NCBI GenBank assembly: GCA_965370265.1
Contig: CBDUSL010000008.1
Coordinates: 1 to 26,441 of the forward strand
Length of the DNA stretch: 26,441 bases
Direction: 5' to 3'
From: CBDUSL01 sp965370265
GTDB taxonomy: Bacteria > Patescibacteriota > Patescibacteriia > JAXHNJ01
Position 1 is the stretch's first letter. The number at the start of each line of letters is the position of its first letter. The notes below the pieces were generated by a model, which had not been told where the DNA came from, did not search any database, and was given only the letters and a program-made list of their open reading frames with translations. The translations under genes were made by a program, and so were the position numbers. Positions 1-6,580 of this stretch are shown in pieces.

Positions 1-18
1 ATAAACTCTCGGCGCTCG

Positions 19-44
19 CACGCCGAAGCCTTGGCGAAGGCGTG
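19..44. repeat. Imperfect GC-rich palindrome abutting tRNA-Ile
   Basis: Outer arms CACGCC/GGCGTG pair, with an inner GCC/GGC pair after a short mismatched stretch. It touches the encoded CCA end of the minus-strand tRNA, so it would form a hairpin immediately 3' of the tRNA in the precursor. It resembles the other GC-rich palindromes of this window in composition, but shares no long identity with them. Confidence 0.5.
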
Positions 45-118
45 GTGCGCCTGGATGGGTTTGAACCATCGACCTTCCGCTTATAAGACGGATGCTCTAA
101 CCACTGAGCTACAGGCGC
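43..118 (-). tRNA. tRNA-Ile (anticodon UAU)
   Basis: This is a complete cloverleaf. The acceptor pairs GCGCCTG with CAGGCGC, the D-stem pairs GCTC with GAGC, and the anticodon stem TCCGT/GCGGA closes the loop CTTATAA, giving anticodon UAU. The T-arm has the loop TTCAAAC, and discriminator A is followed by an encoded CCA. The UAU anticodon reads AUA directly; most bacteria instead use a CAU tRNA modified to lysidine by TilS. A second isoleucine tRNA (GAU) lies downstream of the 16S gene. Confidence 0.95.
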
Positions 119-132
119 TTGTATTAAAAAAG

Positions 133-156
133 CTAAACTAAGCAAAACTAGTTTAG
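133..156 (-). terminator. Intrinsic terminator of the membrane-protein gene
   Basis: The inverted repeat CTAAACTA/TAGTTTAG has a U-rich tract on the minus-strand side. It ends transcription from the minus-strand gene before the tRNA-Ile gene. Confidence 0.7.
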
Positions 157-184
157 CAAAAAAGTCTTTTTTTTTCAAATTTAA

Positions 185-1129
185 CTAGTCTTCCTGGATT
201 TCTTTCGGTGTTCTTTTAAAAATTCTCATTAGTTTAGAAATTCCTTGTCCTTCACTAATAGCATTAAAAAGATAAGTCCAGACACTGAAACGAAAAACGG
301 CAACAATCGCTCCGACAAATATTACACAAGCCATAAAAAGCACATAACCAATCGCCGTGAATGGCAGTGATACAAAGGTTAGTACGGCCACTACAATAAA
401 AGTAACTATAAAATTAATAGTATAAAGCAAAAAGGCATTTTCCAAAGTAATAAGCCAGTTTTTTCGAAAAAGACGGAAACTGTATTTTATGGAATCGACT
501 ACCTTTGCTCCATTTAGAATTATATTTATTGAGGCATACCTGACAATAAAAGAAACAAAAATATTAAATGGAATTAAAACTAGAAAGGAAAATAAACTTA
601 AAGTAGTGAGAATACCGATGTTTCCAGAATTAACATAGCTTAAAGCGAGAGGAATGCCTATCAAAAGAAGTAGGCCGTAAATTACCACTTTAGCCGCAAT
701 ATTTAAAATTGAAATTGGCCAGAAAAGTTTAGTTCCTACCACAAAGCCGTCAAAAAATTCATTATTTTTTCCTTTTTCAAAACGAGAAGCAGCCCGAATA
801 ATTGCTACCTGAGAAATAGTGATAAGATAAATAGCGGCTATGATTATTAAAATACCGGCCAGAACAATAATTAATGAAGAAAAAATGTTGGTTGTGAAAA
901 AATCACGCAGGTTTTCAGAAACCACTGACCAAACCCCTTCATCCAGAGAATTGCGTAAATCCTGGACCCTAGCTTCAAGACTAGCAACGGTATCAAAATT
1001 CCTGACAATAATATCATATTCTTCTCCGTTAGCAGTTAGAGCGGCAAAAGCGCCAAAAAACCAAAGAAATTTAAGTTTCCGGGTGACGACCCATGATTTT
1101 TTAAGAATATCGCGGTATAAGAATTTCAT
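185..1129 (-). CDS. Multi-pass membrane protein of unknown function
   Basis: A 314-residue protein with several hydrophobic segments (roughly residues 82-108, 137-160, 172-198, 232-256 and 260-285) separated by short charged loops. It starts with a basic amphipathic N-terminus and ends in a charged tail. No catalytic motif is visible. The overall look, a polytopic protein with a repeated helix-loop-helix pattern and an FRLFRKNW-type segment before a late helix, recalls the poorly characterised glycerophosphodiester-phosphodiesterase-type or DUF975-like membrane domains, but I cannot assign it. The ATG is preceded by a good ribosome-binding site, GGAGGG, and a promoter lies just upstream, overlapping the ftsH stop region. 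It could be co-transcribed with ftsH, as no terminator separates them. Confidence 0.8.
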   Translation of the reverse strand: MKFLYRDILKKSWVVTRKLKFLWFFGAFAALTANGEEYDIIVRNFDTVASLEARVQDLRNSLDEGVWSVVSENLRDFFTTNIFSSLIIVLAGILIIIAAIYLITISQVAIIRAASRFEKGKNNEFFDGFVVGTKLFWPISILNIAAKVVIYGLLLLIGIPLALSYVNSGNIGILTTLSLFSFLVLIPFNIFVSFIVRYASINIILNGAKVVDSIKYSFRLFRKNWLITLENAFLLYTINFIVTFIVVAVLTFVSLPFTAIGYVLFMACVIFVGAIVAVFRFSVWTYLFNAISEGQGISKLMRIFKRTPKEIQED

Positions 1130-1164
1130 ATAAAATCCCTCCGTATATTATTAATAACCTTTTA

Positions 1165-1193
1165 ATTATACTACAGCTCTTTAATACTAGCAA
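1165..1193 (-). promoter_or_regulatory. Sigma70-type promoter for the membrane-protein gene
   Basis: TTGCTA, 17 bp spacer, TATAAT on the minus strand, ending 36 bp before the ATG at 1129. Confidence 0.6.
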
Positions 1194-1196
1194 AAG

Positions 1197-3017
1197 CTAT
1201 TTTTTGACAAAAAAAGCCTCAAACTGCTCTTTTTCCAGAGTCTCAACTTCAAGAAGTTTTTTGGCAATCTTATCTAAAGTAGGTCTCATCTTAATAATAA
1301 TTGATTTAGCTCTCTTATAACCTTCAGAAATAATTTTGGAAACCTCCTGGTCGATTCTCTCCGCTACTTTTTCCGAATAATCCCTTTGTTCATGGATTTC
1401 GCGGCCCAGGAAAATAAGCTCTTCTTTTTGGCCAAAGGTTCTGGGCCCCAAAAGATCGCTCATACCAAAACGGGTAACCAGTTTTTTGGCTAGATTGGTG
1501 GCTCTTTGAAGGTCATTGCTGGCCCCGGTAGTAATTTCATTAAAAATTTCTTTTTCGCAGGCAAAACCAGCCAAAAGAACGGCAATATCTTCCAAAAATT
1601 CAGAGCGGGTATGAAGATGCTTGTCTTCTATGGGCATCTTTAGCGTGTAACCAGCCGCTTGGCCACGAGCAACAATAGAAACTTTTTGGACTGGATCAGC
1701 GTTTGGGAGAACATGGGAAACTAAAGCATGGCCGGCTTCATGGTAAGCCGTTATTTCCTTTTCTTTTTTAGTGAGAATATGGCTTTTTCTTTCCGGACCA
1801 AGCATTACTTTTTCAATTGATTCCAAACAATCATCCAATGAAATCTTCTGTTTATTACTTCGGGCGGCTAAAATGGCCGCTTCATTAAGCAGGTTGGCTA
1901 AATCAGCGCCGGAAAAACCCGGAGTCCTTTCCGCTATTCTGCGAAGGTTTACGGTTTCATCCAGAGGTTTTTTATGGGCGTGTACTTTTAGAATAGCTTC
2001 ACGTCCGGCAATATCAGGCAAGTCAATAACAACCCGCCGGTCAAAACGACCCGGTCTTAAAAGAGCCGGATCCAAAACATCAGGGCGATTAGTAGCGGCA
2101 ATAACGATAATATTTGTCTCTGTTTCAAAACCATCCATTTCCACTAATATTTGATTAAGGGTTTGTTCTCTTTCGTCATGTGAACCGCCCAGACCCGCTC
2201 CTCTTTGGCGTCCAACAGCGTCAATTTCGTCGATAAAAACAATACAGGGGGCATTCTTTTTTGCTTTTTTAAATAAATCTCTTACCCTGGAGGCCCCGAC
2301 TCCAACAAACATTTCCACGAATTCAGAACCGGAAATGTTAAAAAACGGGACATCGGCTTCTCCGGCTACCGCTTTGGCCAGCAAGGTTTTACCGGTACCG
2401 GGAACGCCAACAATTAATACACCCTTTGGAATTCGGGCGCCGATATTAGTAAATTTTTTAGGATTTTTTAAAAAATCAACTATTTCTTCAAGTTCTGCCT
2501 TGGCTTCTATTACCCCGGCCACATCTTTAAAAGTGGTTTTGTTTTTCTTGTCTTTTTGATTGCTTTCACGAGCTGTACTTTGGCCAAAAGACATTGCTTT
2601 TGAATTCGCTCCCTGCATCTTTCGCATGGTAAACCAGATAAAGCCGACAATTAGAAGAAACGGAAGAAGGAAAGGGAGAAGGGCAACAAGCCAAAAACTA
2701 AGGCCTGACTCATCCTTAATGGTTAATTTTATTGTCTCCAATTTTTCTGGTGTTACGCCGTGGTTTTTTACCAGTTCGGAAAATGATTCCCCTGTTTCTT
2801 TTTGAGTAATCACCTCCGTGTCATCCATTAGAGTAATCTTTAATTTATCACCGGAAACTACAATTTCCTTAATTTCTTCATTATTAATTTTTTCAATCAG
2901 GCTGCTAATGTCGATTTCTTCCGGGGCGTTAAGGTTGGGATTAAAAAGACTGAGTATCGCCGCAAAAGCAAGAAAAATGAATATAAAGATAATAATTTTT
3001 TTGCCAATATCTTTCAT
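1197..3017 (-). CDS. ftsH: ATP-dependent zinc metalloprotease FtsH
   Basis: A membrane-anchored AAA+ protease that extracts and degrades damaged membrane proteins and short-lived cytosolic proteins. Two membrane segments (about residues 8-26 and 107-130) flank an extracytoplasmic domain of about 80 residues. The AAA module has Walker A GVPGTGKT (204-211; most FtsH proteins have GPPGTGKT), Walker B IVFIDEIDA (about 259-267) and the second region of homology with RPGRFDRR. The zinc site is HEAGH (426-430), with the third ligand probably D502 in the SNDLQRAT motif. At 606 residues it is close to normal length, with a short C-terminal tail. It has its own promoter and lies downstream of the S1-domain gene on the same strand, 54 bp away. 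The assignment is secure. Confidence 0.98.
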   Translation of the reverse strand: MKDIGKKIIIFIFIFLAFAAILSLFNPNLNAPEEIDISSLIEKINNEEIKEIVVSGDKLKITLMDDTEVITQKETGESFSELVKNHGVTPEKLETIKLTIKDESGLSFWLVALLPFLLPFLLIVGFIWFTMRKMQGANSKAMSFGQSTARESNQKDKKNKTTFKDVAGVIEAKAELEEIVDFLKNPKKFTNIGARIPKGVLIVGVPGTGKTLLAKAVAGEADVPFFNISGSEFVEMFVGVGASRVRDLFKKAKKNAPCIVFIDEIDAVGRQRGAGLGGSHDEREQTLNQILVEMDGFETETNIIVIAATNRPDVLDPALLRPGRFDRRVVIDLPDIAGREAILKVHAHKKPLDETVNLRRIAERTPGFSGADLANLLNEAAILAARSNKQKISLDDCLESIEKVMLGPERKSHILTKKEKEITAYHEAGHALVSHVLPNADPVQKVSIVARGQAAGYTLKMPIEDKHLHTRSEFLEDIAVLLAGFACEKEIFNEITTGASNDLQRATNLAKKLVTRFGMSDLLGPRTFGQKEELIFLGREIHEQRDYSEKVAERIDQEVSKIISEGYKRAKSIIIKMRPTLDKIAKKLLEVETLEKEQFEAFFVKK

Positions 3018-3039
3018 GTTTTTTGTTTATTGCCTTACT

Positions 3040-3068
3040 ATTATAAGTTTATAAAGAAGGAAAATCAA
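3040..3068 (-). promoter_or_regulatory. Sigma70-type promoter for ftsH
   Basis: TTGATT, exactly 17 bp, TATAAT on the minus strand, in the short gap between the S1-domain gene and ftsH. Confidence 0.7.
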
Positions 3069-3071
3069 GTC

Positions 3072-4448
3072 TTATTCTTTTTTACTTTTAGTTTCTTTTT
3101 TAGGCTTAGATTTCTCTTTTTCCGCGGACGGGATCTCCCGCGGACGGGACCCCGCAGATTTATTAAATTGGTTGCGGTGGCCGCTTTGCGGTGATTTCTC
3201 ATCAACTTCTTTTGTGCCAGAATCTTTTGGGCTAGCCGGAGACTGGTCATCCTTTGACTGAGATCCGTCTTGTTCGGACTTTTCTTTCTTTGAATCAGAC
3301 CCTTTTTTCTTTTCCTCTTTTTCCTTGGCTGTTTTCTCTTCTTTTTCCGGAGTTTCTTTTACGGCCTTCAAAGATAAACCAAGGCGGTGATTATCTGGCT
3401 CAATAGAAAGTATTTTCAAATTAACTTTATCCCCCTCTTTTACCGCTTCATTAGGGTGATTTATTTTTTTATTTGAAAGCTCAGAAATATGGACCAATCC
3501 GTGTATATCTTTATCGAGTTCAACAAATGCTCCGAAGGGATTAATTTTAATAATTGTCCCTTTAACTTTTTGTCCGATTTTGTATTTTTTGACCACTTCT
3601 TTCCAGGGGTCATCCTGAAGTTGTTTCATGGAAAGGGAGATCTTAGTTCCCTCCACGCTGATTATTTTCGCTTTTATTTTATCACCAACTTTAATAATGT
3701 CTTTAGGGTCATCAATTCTCTGCCAAGCTAGTTCGGAGATATGAATAAGCCCTTCCAACCCTTCGCCAAACTCAATAAATGCCCCAAACTCCACTACGCC
3801 GGTTATTTTTCCATCTACTACCCCCCCGACTTTATAATTGGAAATAACTTGCTTTTGTTCTTTTTCCCAGGCTGATTTTTCGGAAAGGATAAGTTTATTG
3901 TCTGATTCGTCAACATTAATTAATTTCACTTTTAGCTTTTTGCCGATTAAGTTTTTTAGAATCTCGAGAATTTTATTCTTATCACCGCCCTCAACCCGAG
4001 GGTAATGTTCCGGGATAAGCTGGGATACGGGCAGGAAACCGTCAATTCTTCCCACTCTCACCATAAGTCCGCCTCGATTTGCTTCAGTTACCGGCACTTG
4101 AATAATTTCTTCGCTTTCCATTATTTTTTGAAGATTCTCCCAGGCCTTCTGATGCCCGGCGGCCCGGAAAGAAAGTTCGATTTCTCCGTTTTCATTTTCT
4201 AACTCCATAACGGTAGCTTGGGCCTCTTCCTCAAGTTTTAAATCTGAAAAATCCCCAGATTCATCAATTAATTCTTTGCCCCGGACTACTCCGGTAGCAA
4301 TACCGGCAATATCCATATGGACGGCTGATTTTGAAACGGAAATAACTTTTCCTTTTATTAAATCGCCAACCCTGGGTAAGGTTGGTTGGTTTTTGTCTTG
4401 CAAGAGCTTCTCCATGACGGATATCTTGCTGCTATTGTCTTCAGTCAT
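3072..4448 (-). CDS. rpsA: S1-domain RNA-binding protein (ribosomal protein S1-like)
   Basis: A 458-residue protein with four S1 (OB-fold) repeats: about residues 27-95, 113-190, 207-276 and 292-362. Repeats 3 and 4 are the most typical, with FGAFIEF...GLIHISEL and FGAFVEL...GLVHISEL. S1 proteins bind mRNA on the 30S subunit and help initiate translation; E. coli S1 has six repeats, so this is a reduced form like those of Gram-positives and CPR. The last 95 residues are low-complexity Lys/Glu/Ser and contain a 29-residue segment (418-446) almost identical to one at the N-terminus of GyrA in this window. A strong promoter and a hairpin leader lie upstream. The gene symbol is by similarity; a general S1-domain regulator is the alternative. 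Confidence 0.9.
   Translation of the reverse strand: MTEDNSSKISVMEKLLQDKNQPTLPRVGDLIKGKVISVSKSAVHMDIAGIATGVVRGKELIDESGDFSDLKLEEEAQATVMELENENGEIELSFRAAGHQKAWENLQKIMESEEIIQVPVTEANRGGLMVRVGRIDGFLPVSQLIPEHYPRVEGGDKNKILEILKNLIGKKLKVKLINVDESDNKLILSEKSAWEKEQKQVISNYKVGGVVDGKITGVVEFGAFIEFGEGLEGLIHISELAWQRIDDPKDIIKVGDKIKAKIISVEGTKISLSMKQLQDDPWKEVVKKYKIGQKVKGTIIKINPFGAFVELDKDIHGLVHISELSNKKINHPNEAVKEGDKVNLKILSIEPDNHRLGLSLKAVKETPEKEEKTAKEKEEKKKGSDSKKEKSEQDGSQSKDDQSPASPKDSGTKEVDEKSPQSGHRNQFNKSAGSRPREIPSAEKEKSKPKKETKSKKE
3111..3197 (-). repeat. In-frame GC-rich repeat, copy 1 (in the S1-domain gene)
   Basis: An 87-bp segment matching 6668-6754 at 85 of 87 positions when read on the minus strand. It contains nested inverted repeats, for example CCGC-AAA-GCGG and TCCCG/CGGGA, and is far more GC-rich than the flanking Lys/Glu codons. 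It is read in the same frame as the gyrA copy, and the two differences are both third-position and synonymous (Ile and Ser codons). Confidence 0.95.
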
Positions 4449-4483
4449 ATTAATTTTTTTAACCCACCTTGTATTAGGTAAGT

Positions 4484-4513
4484 CCCTGTTTGTCCGCTTG
4501 TTAAAAAACAGGG
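4484..4513 (-). promoter_or_regulatory. Hairpin in the leader of the S1-domain mRNA
   Basis: The 8-bp inverted repeat CCCTGTTT/AAACAGGG lies between the promoter and the ATG. S1 mRNAs are autoregulated in other bacteria, so a structured leader is plausible. There is no run of U after it, so it does not look like a terminator. Confidence 0.45.
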
Positions 4514-4543
4514 GATTTATTAGTTAAATGGACAAGTATGCCT

Positions 4544-4572
4544 ATTATAGGGTAAAGTGATTTTTTTGGCAA
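4544..4572 (-). promoter_or_regulatory. Strong sigma70-type promoter for the S1-domain gene
   Basis: TTGCCA, 17 bp, TATAAT on the minus strand, about 95 bp before the start codon. Confidence 0.75.
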
Positions 4573-4601
4573 GTCCTTAAACAAAGCAGTCTTTTAAGGG
4601 C

Positions 4602-4630
4602 CTTTCATTGTCACTTATCAGTGCTATAAT
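4602..4630 (+). promoter_or_regulatory. Extended -10 promoter for the gene at 4650
   Basis: TGCTATAAT is a perfect extended -10; the -35 (CTTTCA, 17 bp upstream) is weak. Its position shows that the start codon must be the ATG at 4650, not an upstream in-frame start at 4608. Confidence 0.65.
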
Positions 4631-4649
4631 AGTAAGAGAGGTATTAATT

Positions 4650-5426
4650 ATGCAATCAGTAGGAAAACCATATAGAAAACGAATTTCAAGGTCAGTTATC
4701 GGTGGTATGATTGACAAGTCTTTTTCGCATAAAGGGAAAGGAAAGTTAAACGCTGGAAAACTCCAGAAGATTTTTGATGACCCCTCAATTAAAGGTAATA
4801 AACATTATGACCGGATTGCTCGGAGTATTCTTGATCAAAAAAAAGGAAGGGGCCGAAGGGATATCGGTGTAGACACTTGGCGAGGGAAAGCTTTTATAAA
4901 AAAAACTCAAGAAATTGTTGAGAAGGGGAAAAAAGAAGGTAAATTCAAAAACATTTCATCCACACGTTTCGGCAAAAAAGCAGCCAGCAATCCAAAAGCG
5001 TATTTTCAGAAACATGTTATTGAAGAGCAAATAAAAAAAGAAGAACCCGAGGGACCATCAGAAGAGCAGTTAATCGGGGAAAAAAGGCGCAAGGTAGCTA
5101 TGCAAAATTTGCATCGTTACCAACGAGCCAAAGAAATTGAAAAAGAACAAGGTCGTTTTATTCTCCATGATGAAAAAAGTGAAAAAGAAAAAGAAAACAA
5201 AGATGTACAGGCAAAAAGCTCTTCGGATAGAACCCCTTCTCTTTCATACGGCTCTCCGATAATAGAAAATACACAGGAGAAAAGAGATTTTGGGGTTAGC
5301 GCTTCCGGGTTAAATAAAGGAGAATCTCCAGAAAAAAAAGAGTCTAAAACGCCCTTAAATCAACCCTCAAAAACATCAGAAAAAGAGACTTTTAAGGAAC
5401 CGCCTGACGAAGGACTTTTTGAATAG
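4650..5426 (+). CDS. Basic, low-complexity protein of unknown function
   Basis: A 258-residue protein with no family I recognise. The first 120 residues are basic and mixed (GKPYRKRISRSVIGGM, KHYDRIARSILDQKKGRGRR) and could fold and bind nucleic acid. The rest is charged, Lys/Glu/Ser/Pro-rich and probably disordered, with no membrane segment or signal peptide. The ATG at 4650 is chosen because a GAGAGG ribosome-binding site lies just before it and the promoter -10 ends at 4630, inside the longer reading frame. The gene stands alone: a divergent promoter lies to the left and an intrinsic terminator to the right. Similar small basic proteins of unknown role are common in CPR genomes. Confidence 0.8.
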   Translation: MQSVGKPYRKRISRSVIGGMIDKSFSHKGKGKLNAGKLQKIFDDPSIKGNKHYDRIARSILDQKKGRGRRDIGVDTWRGKAFIKKTQEIVEKGKKEGKFKNISSTRFGKKAASNPKAYFQKHVIEEQIKKEEPEGPSEEQLIGEKRRKVAMQNLHRYQRAKEIEKEQGRFILHDEKSEKEKENKDVQAKSSSDRTPSLSYGSPIIENTQEKRDFGVSASGLNKGESPEKKESKTPLNQPSKTSEKETFKEPPDEGLFE

Positions 5427-5442
5427 AATTTTTTGCTAATAT

Positions 5443-5468
5443 TAGCCGATAATTAAGGCTATTTTTTG
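5443..5468 (+). terminator. Intrinsic terminator
   Basis: Short stem TAGCC/GGCTA followed by six T, just after the stop codon of the preceding gene. Confidence 0.65.
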
Positions 5469-5481
5469 TTAATAAAAGTAC

Positions 5482-5510
5482 TTTACAACCAGTAAAAAAT
5501 TTGGTAGAAT
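5482..5510 (+). promoter_or_regulatory. Sigma70-type promoter for the MBL-fold gene and downstream genes
   Basis: TTTACA, 17 bp, TAGAAT. No clear terminator is seen between here and gyrA, so this promoter may drive the MBL-fold gene, the small membrane protein and gyrA. Confidence 0.65.
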
Positions 5511-5537
5511 CTAGTTAGAAAACGTTAATTTTTTATT

Positions 5538-6173
5538 ATGTACATCCAATGGTTCGGTCTTTCATGTTTTAAAATCCAAACGAAAGAAGCTACTATTTTA
5601 ATTGATCCTTTCGCTCCCAAATTCGGGCTGAAACCGCCTCATTTTAAGGCGGATCTTCTTTTAATTAGCCGAAATGAAGATATGCATAATAACCGTAAAT
5701 CTGCTCTGGGTGGTCCTTTTACTGTTGAGTCTCCCGGTGAATACGAGTTAAAAAATATTTTTGTTTATGCAATTCCCGGTTTTCAAGATCCTCAAAAAGA
5801 AAAAGGGAGAAAACCATTGACTATGTTTATGATAGAAATGGAACATATCAGCTTGGCTCATCTTTCTGATTTAAGCTGTGTGCCTTCGGAAAAACACCTC
5901 GAAAGACTAGAGGGAGTTGACATACTCATGGTTCCGGTCGGAGGGAATTCCACTCTTGATGTTAAAGAAGCAGCCAAAATTATTTCTGAAATTGAACCTC
6001 GCATTGTTATACCCATGTTTTATAAAACTCCCGGCTTAAAGGCAGCTTTAGAAACAGGAGATAAATTTTTTCGTGAAATGGGCTTGAAAGGAACAGAGAG
6101 CTTAGATAAACTCAAAATTACCAAGAAAGAATTACCCCAGGAAGAAACTAAAGTATTTATATTAAAACCTTAG
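5538..6173 (+). CDS. Metallo-beta-lactamase-fold protein with a degenerate metal site
   Basis: A 211-residue member of the UlaG-like MBL-fold hydrolases, a group common in CPR. The scaffold is intact: it starts with IQWFGLSCFKIQ, followed by ILIDPF, GPFTVESPGEYE, HLSDLS and VDILMVPVGGNSTLD, and ends in an IEPRIVIPM strand. However, the metal-binding motif expected after the DLLLIS strand (HxHxDH) reads RNEDMH, keeping only the last histidine, and the late histidine expected in an IPMHYK-type motif is Phe (IPMFYK). HLSDL keeps its histidine and aspartate. It is therefore probably not a metal hydrolase and may be structural or regulatory. The ATG at 5538 lacks a clear ribosome-binding site. The small membrane-protein gene follows 13 bp later. 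Confidence 0.88.
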   Translation: MYIQWFGLSCFKIQTKEATILIDPFAPKFGLKPPHFKADLLLISRNEDMHNNRKSALGGPFTVESPGEYELKNIFVYAIPGFQDPQKEKGRKPLTMFMIEMEHISLAHLSDLSCVPSEKHLERLEGVDILMVPVGGNSTLDVKEAAKIISEIEPRIVIPMFYKTPGLKAALETGDKFFREMGLKGTESLDKLKITKKELPQEETKVFILKP

Positions 6174-6186
6174 GGTATTTTGGCTT

Positions 6187-6579
6187 ATGAAAAAAAGTGA
6201 ACGCACTGAAAAAATTAATGTACGAATAATAAAAAAACCGTCGAAAAAACGGACGGAGTTTCAAAAAATTGAACCGAAGAAAGAAAATAAAAAAAATCAT
6301 TATTCTAAAGAAGCCAAGAAAAACAAAACAAAAATTACTTTAATTATAACGGCTATAATGATTGTGATATTCTTCACGTGGCTCTCTTTGCTGGATAAAA
6401 GTTTTTCCCGGATTGATAATGAGGAGCCGAGTTTCCTGCAAAGAATTATTACTGATTTAAAAGATGAGTTTAGCGCCATAACAAATAGTTTTGAAAAAGC
6501 AAAATCAACTCTTTCCAATGAATCAGACTTATCGGAAGAGACTGAATTAGAAAAAGATATTTTTCCAGAGACCAAATAA
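6187..6579 (+). CDS. Small single-pass membrane protein, unknown function
   Basis: A 130-residue protein. A very basic N-terminal third (Lys/Arg/Asn-rich, about residues 1-55) is followed by one hydrophobic segment (about 56-75, ITLIITAIMIVIFFTWLSLL) and then an acidic, probably helical C-terminal region. The charge bias predicts the N-terminus inside and the C-terminal region outside. It sits between the MBL-fold gene and gyrA; its stop codon is separated from the gyrA ATG by a single base, so it is translationally linked to gyrA. No family is recognised. Short basic-TM-acidic proteins of this shape are frequent in CPR. Confidence 0.8.
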   Translation: MKKSERTEKINVRIIKKPSKKRTEFQKIEPKKENKKNHYSKEAKKNKTKITLIITAIMIVIFFTWLSLLDKSFSRIDNEEPSFLQRIITDLKDEFSAITNSFEKAKSTLSNESDLSEETELEKDIFPETK

Positions 6580-6580
6580 T

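Noticed and set aside
1771..2805. Plus-strand ORFs opposite ftsH
   Set aside because: They are shadows of the conserved ftsH frame without ribosome-binding sites or recognisable domains.
4608..4649. Upstream extension of the basic unknown protein
   Set aside because: The extension overlaps the -10 TGCTATAAT; the ATG at 4650 has a ribosome-binding site and follows the promoter.
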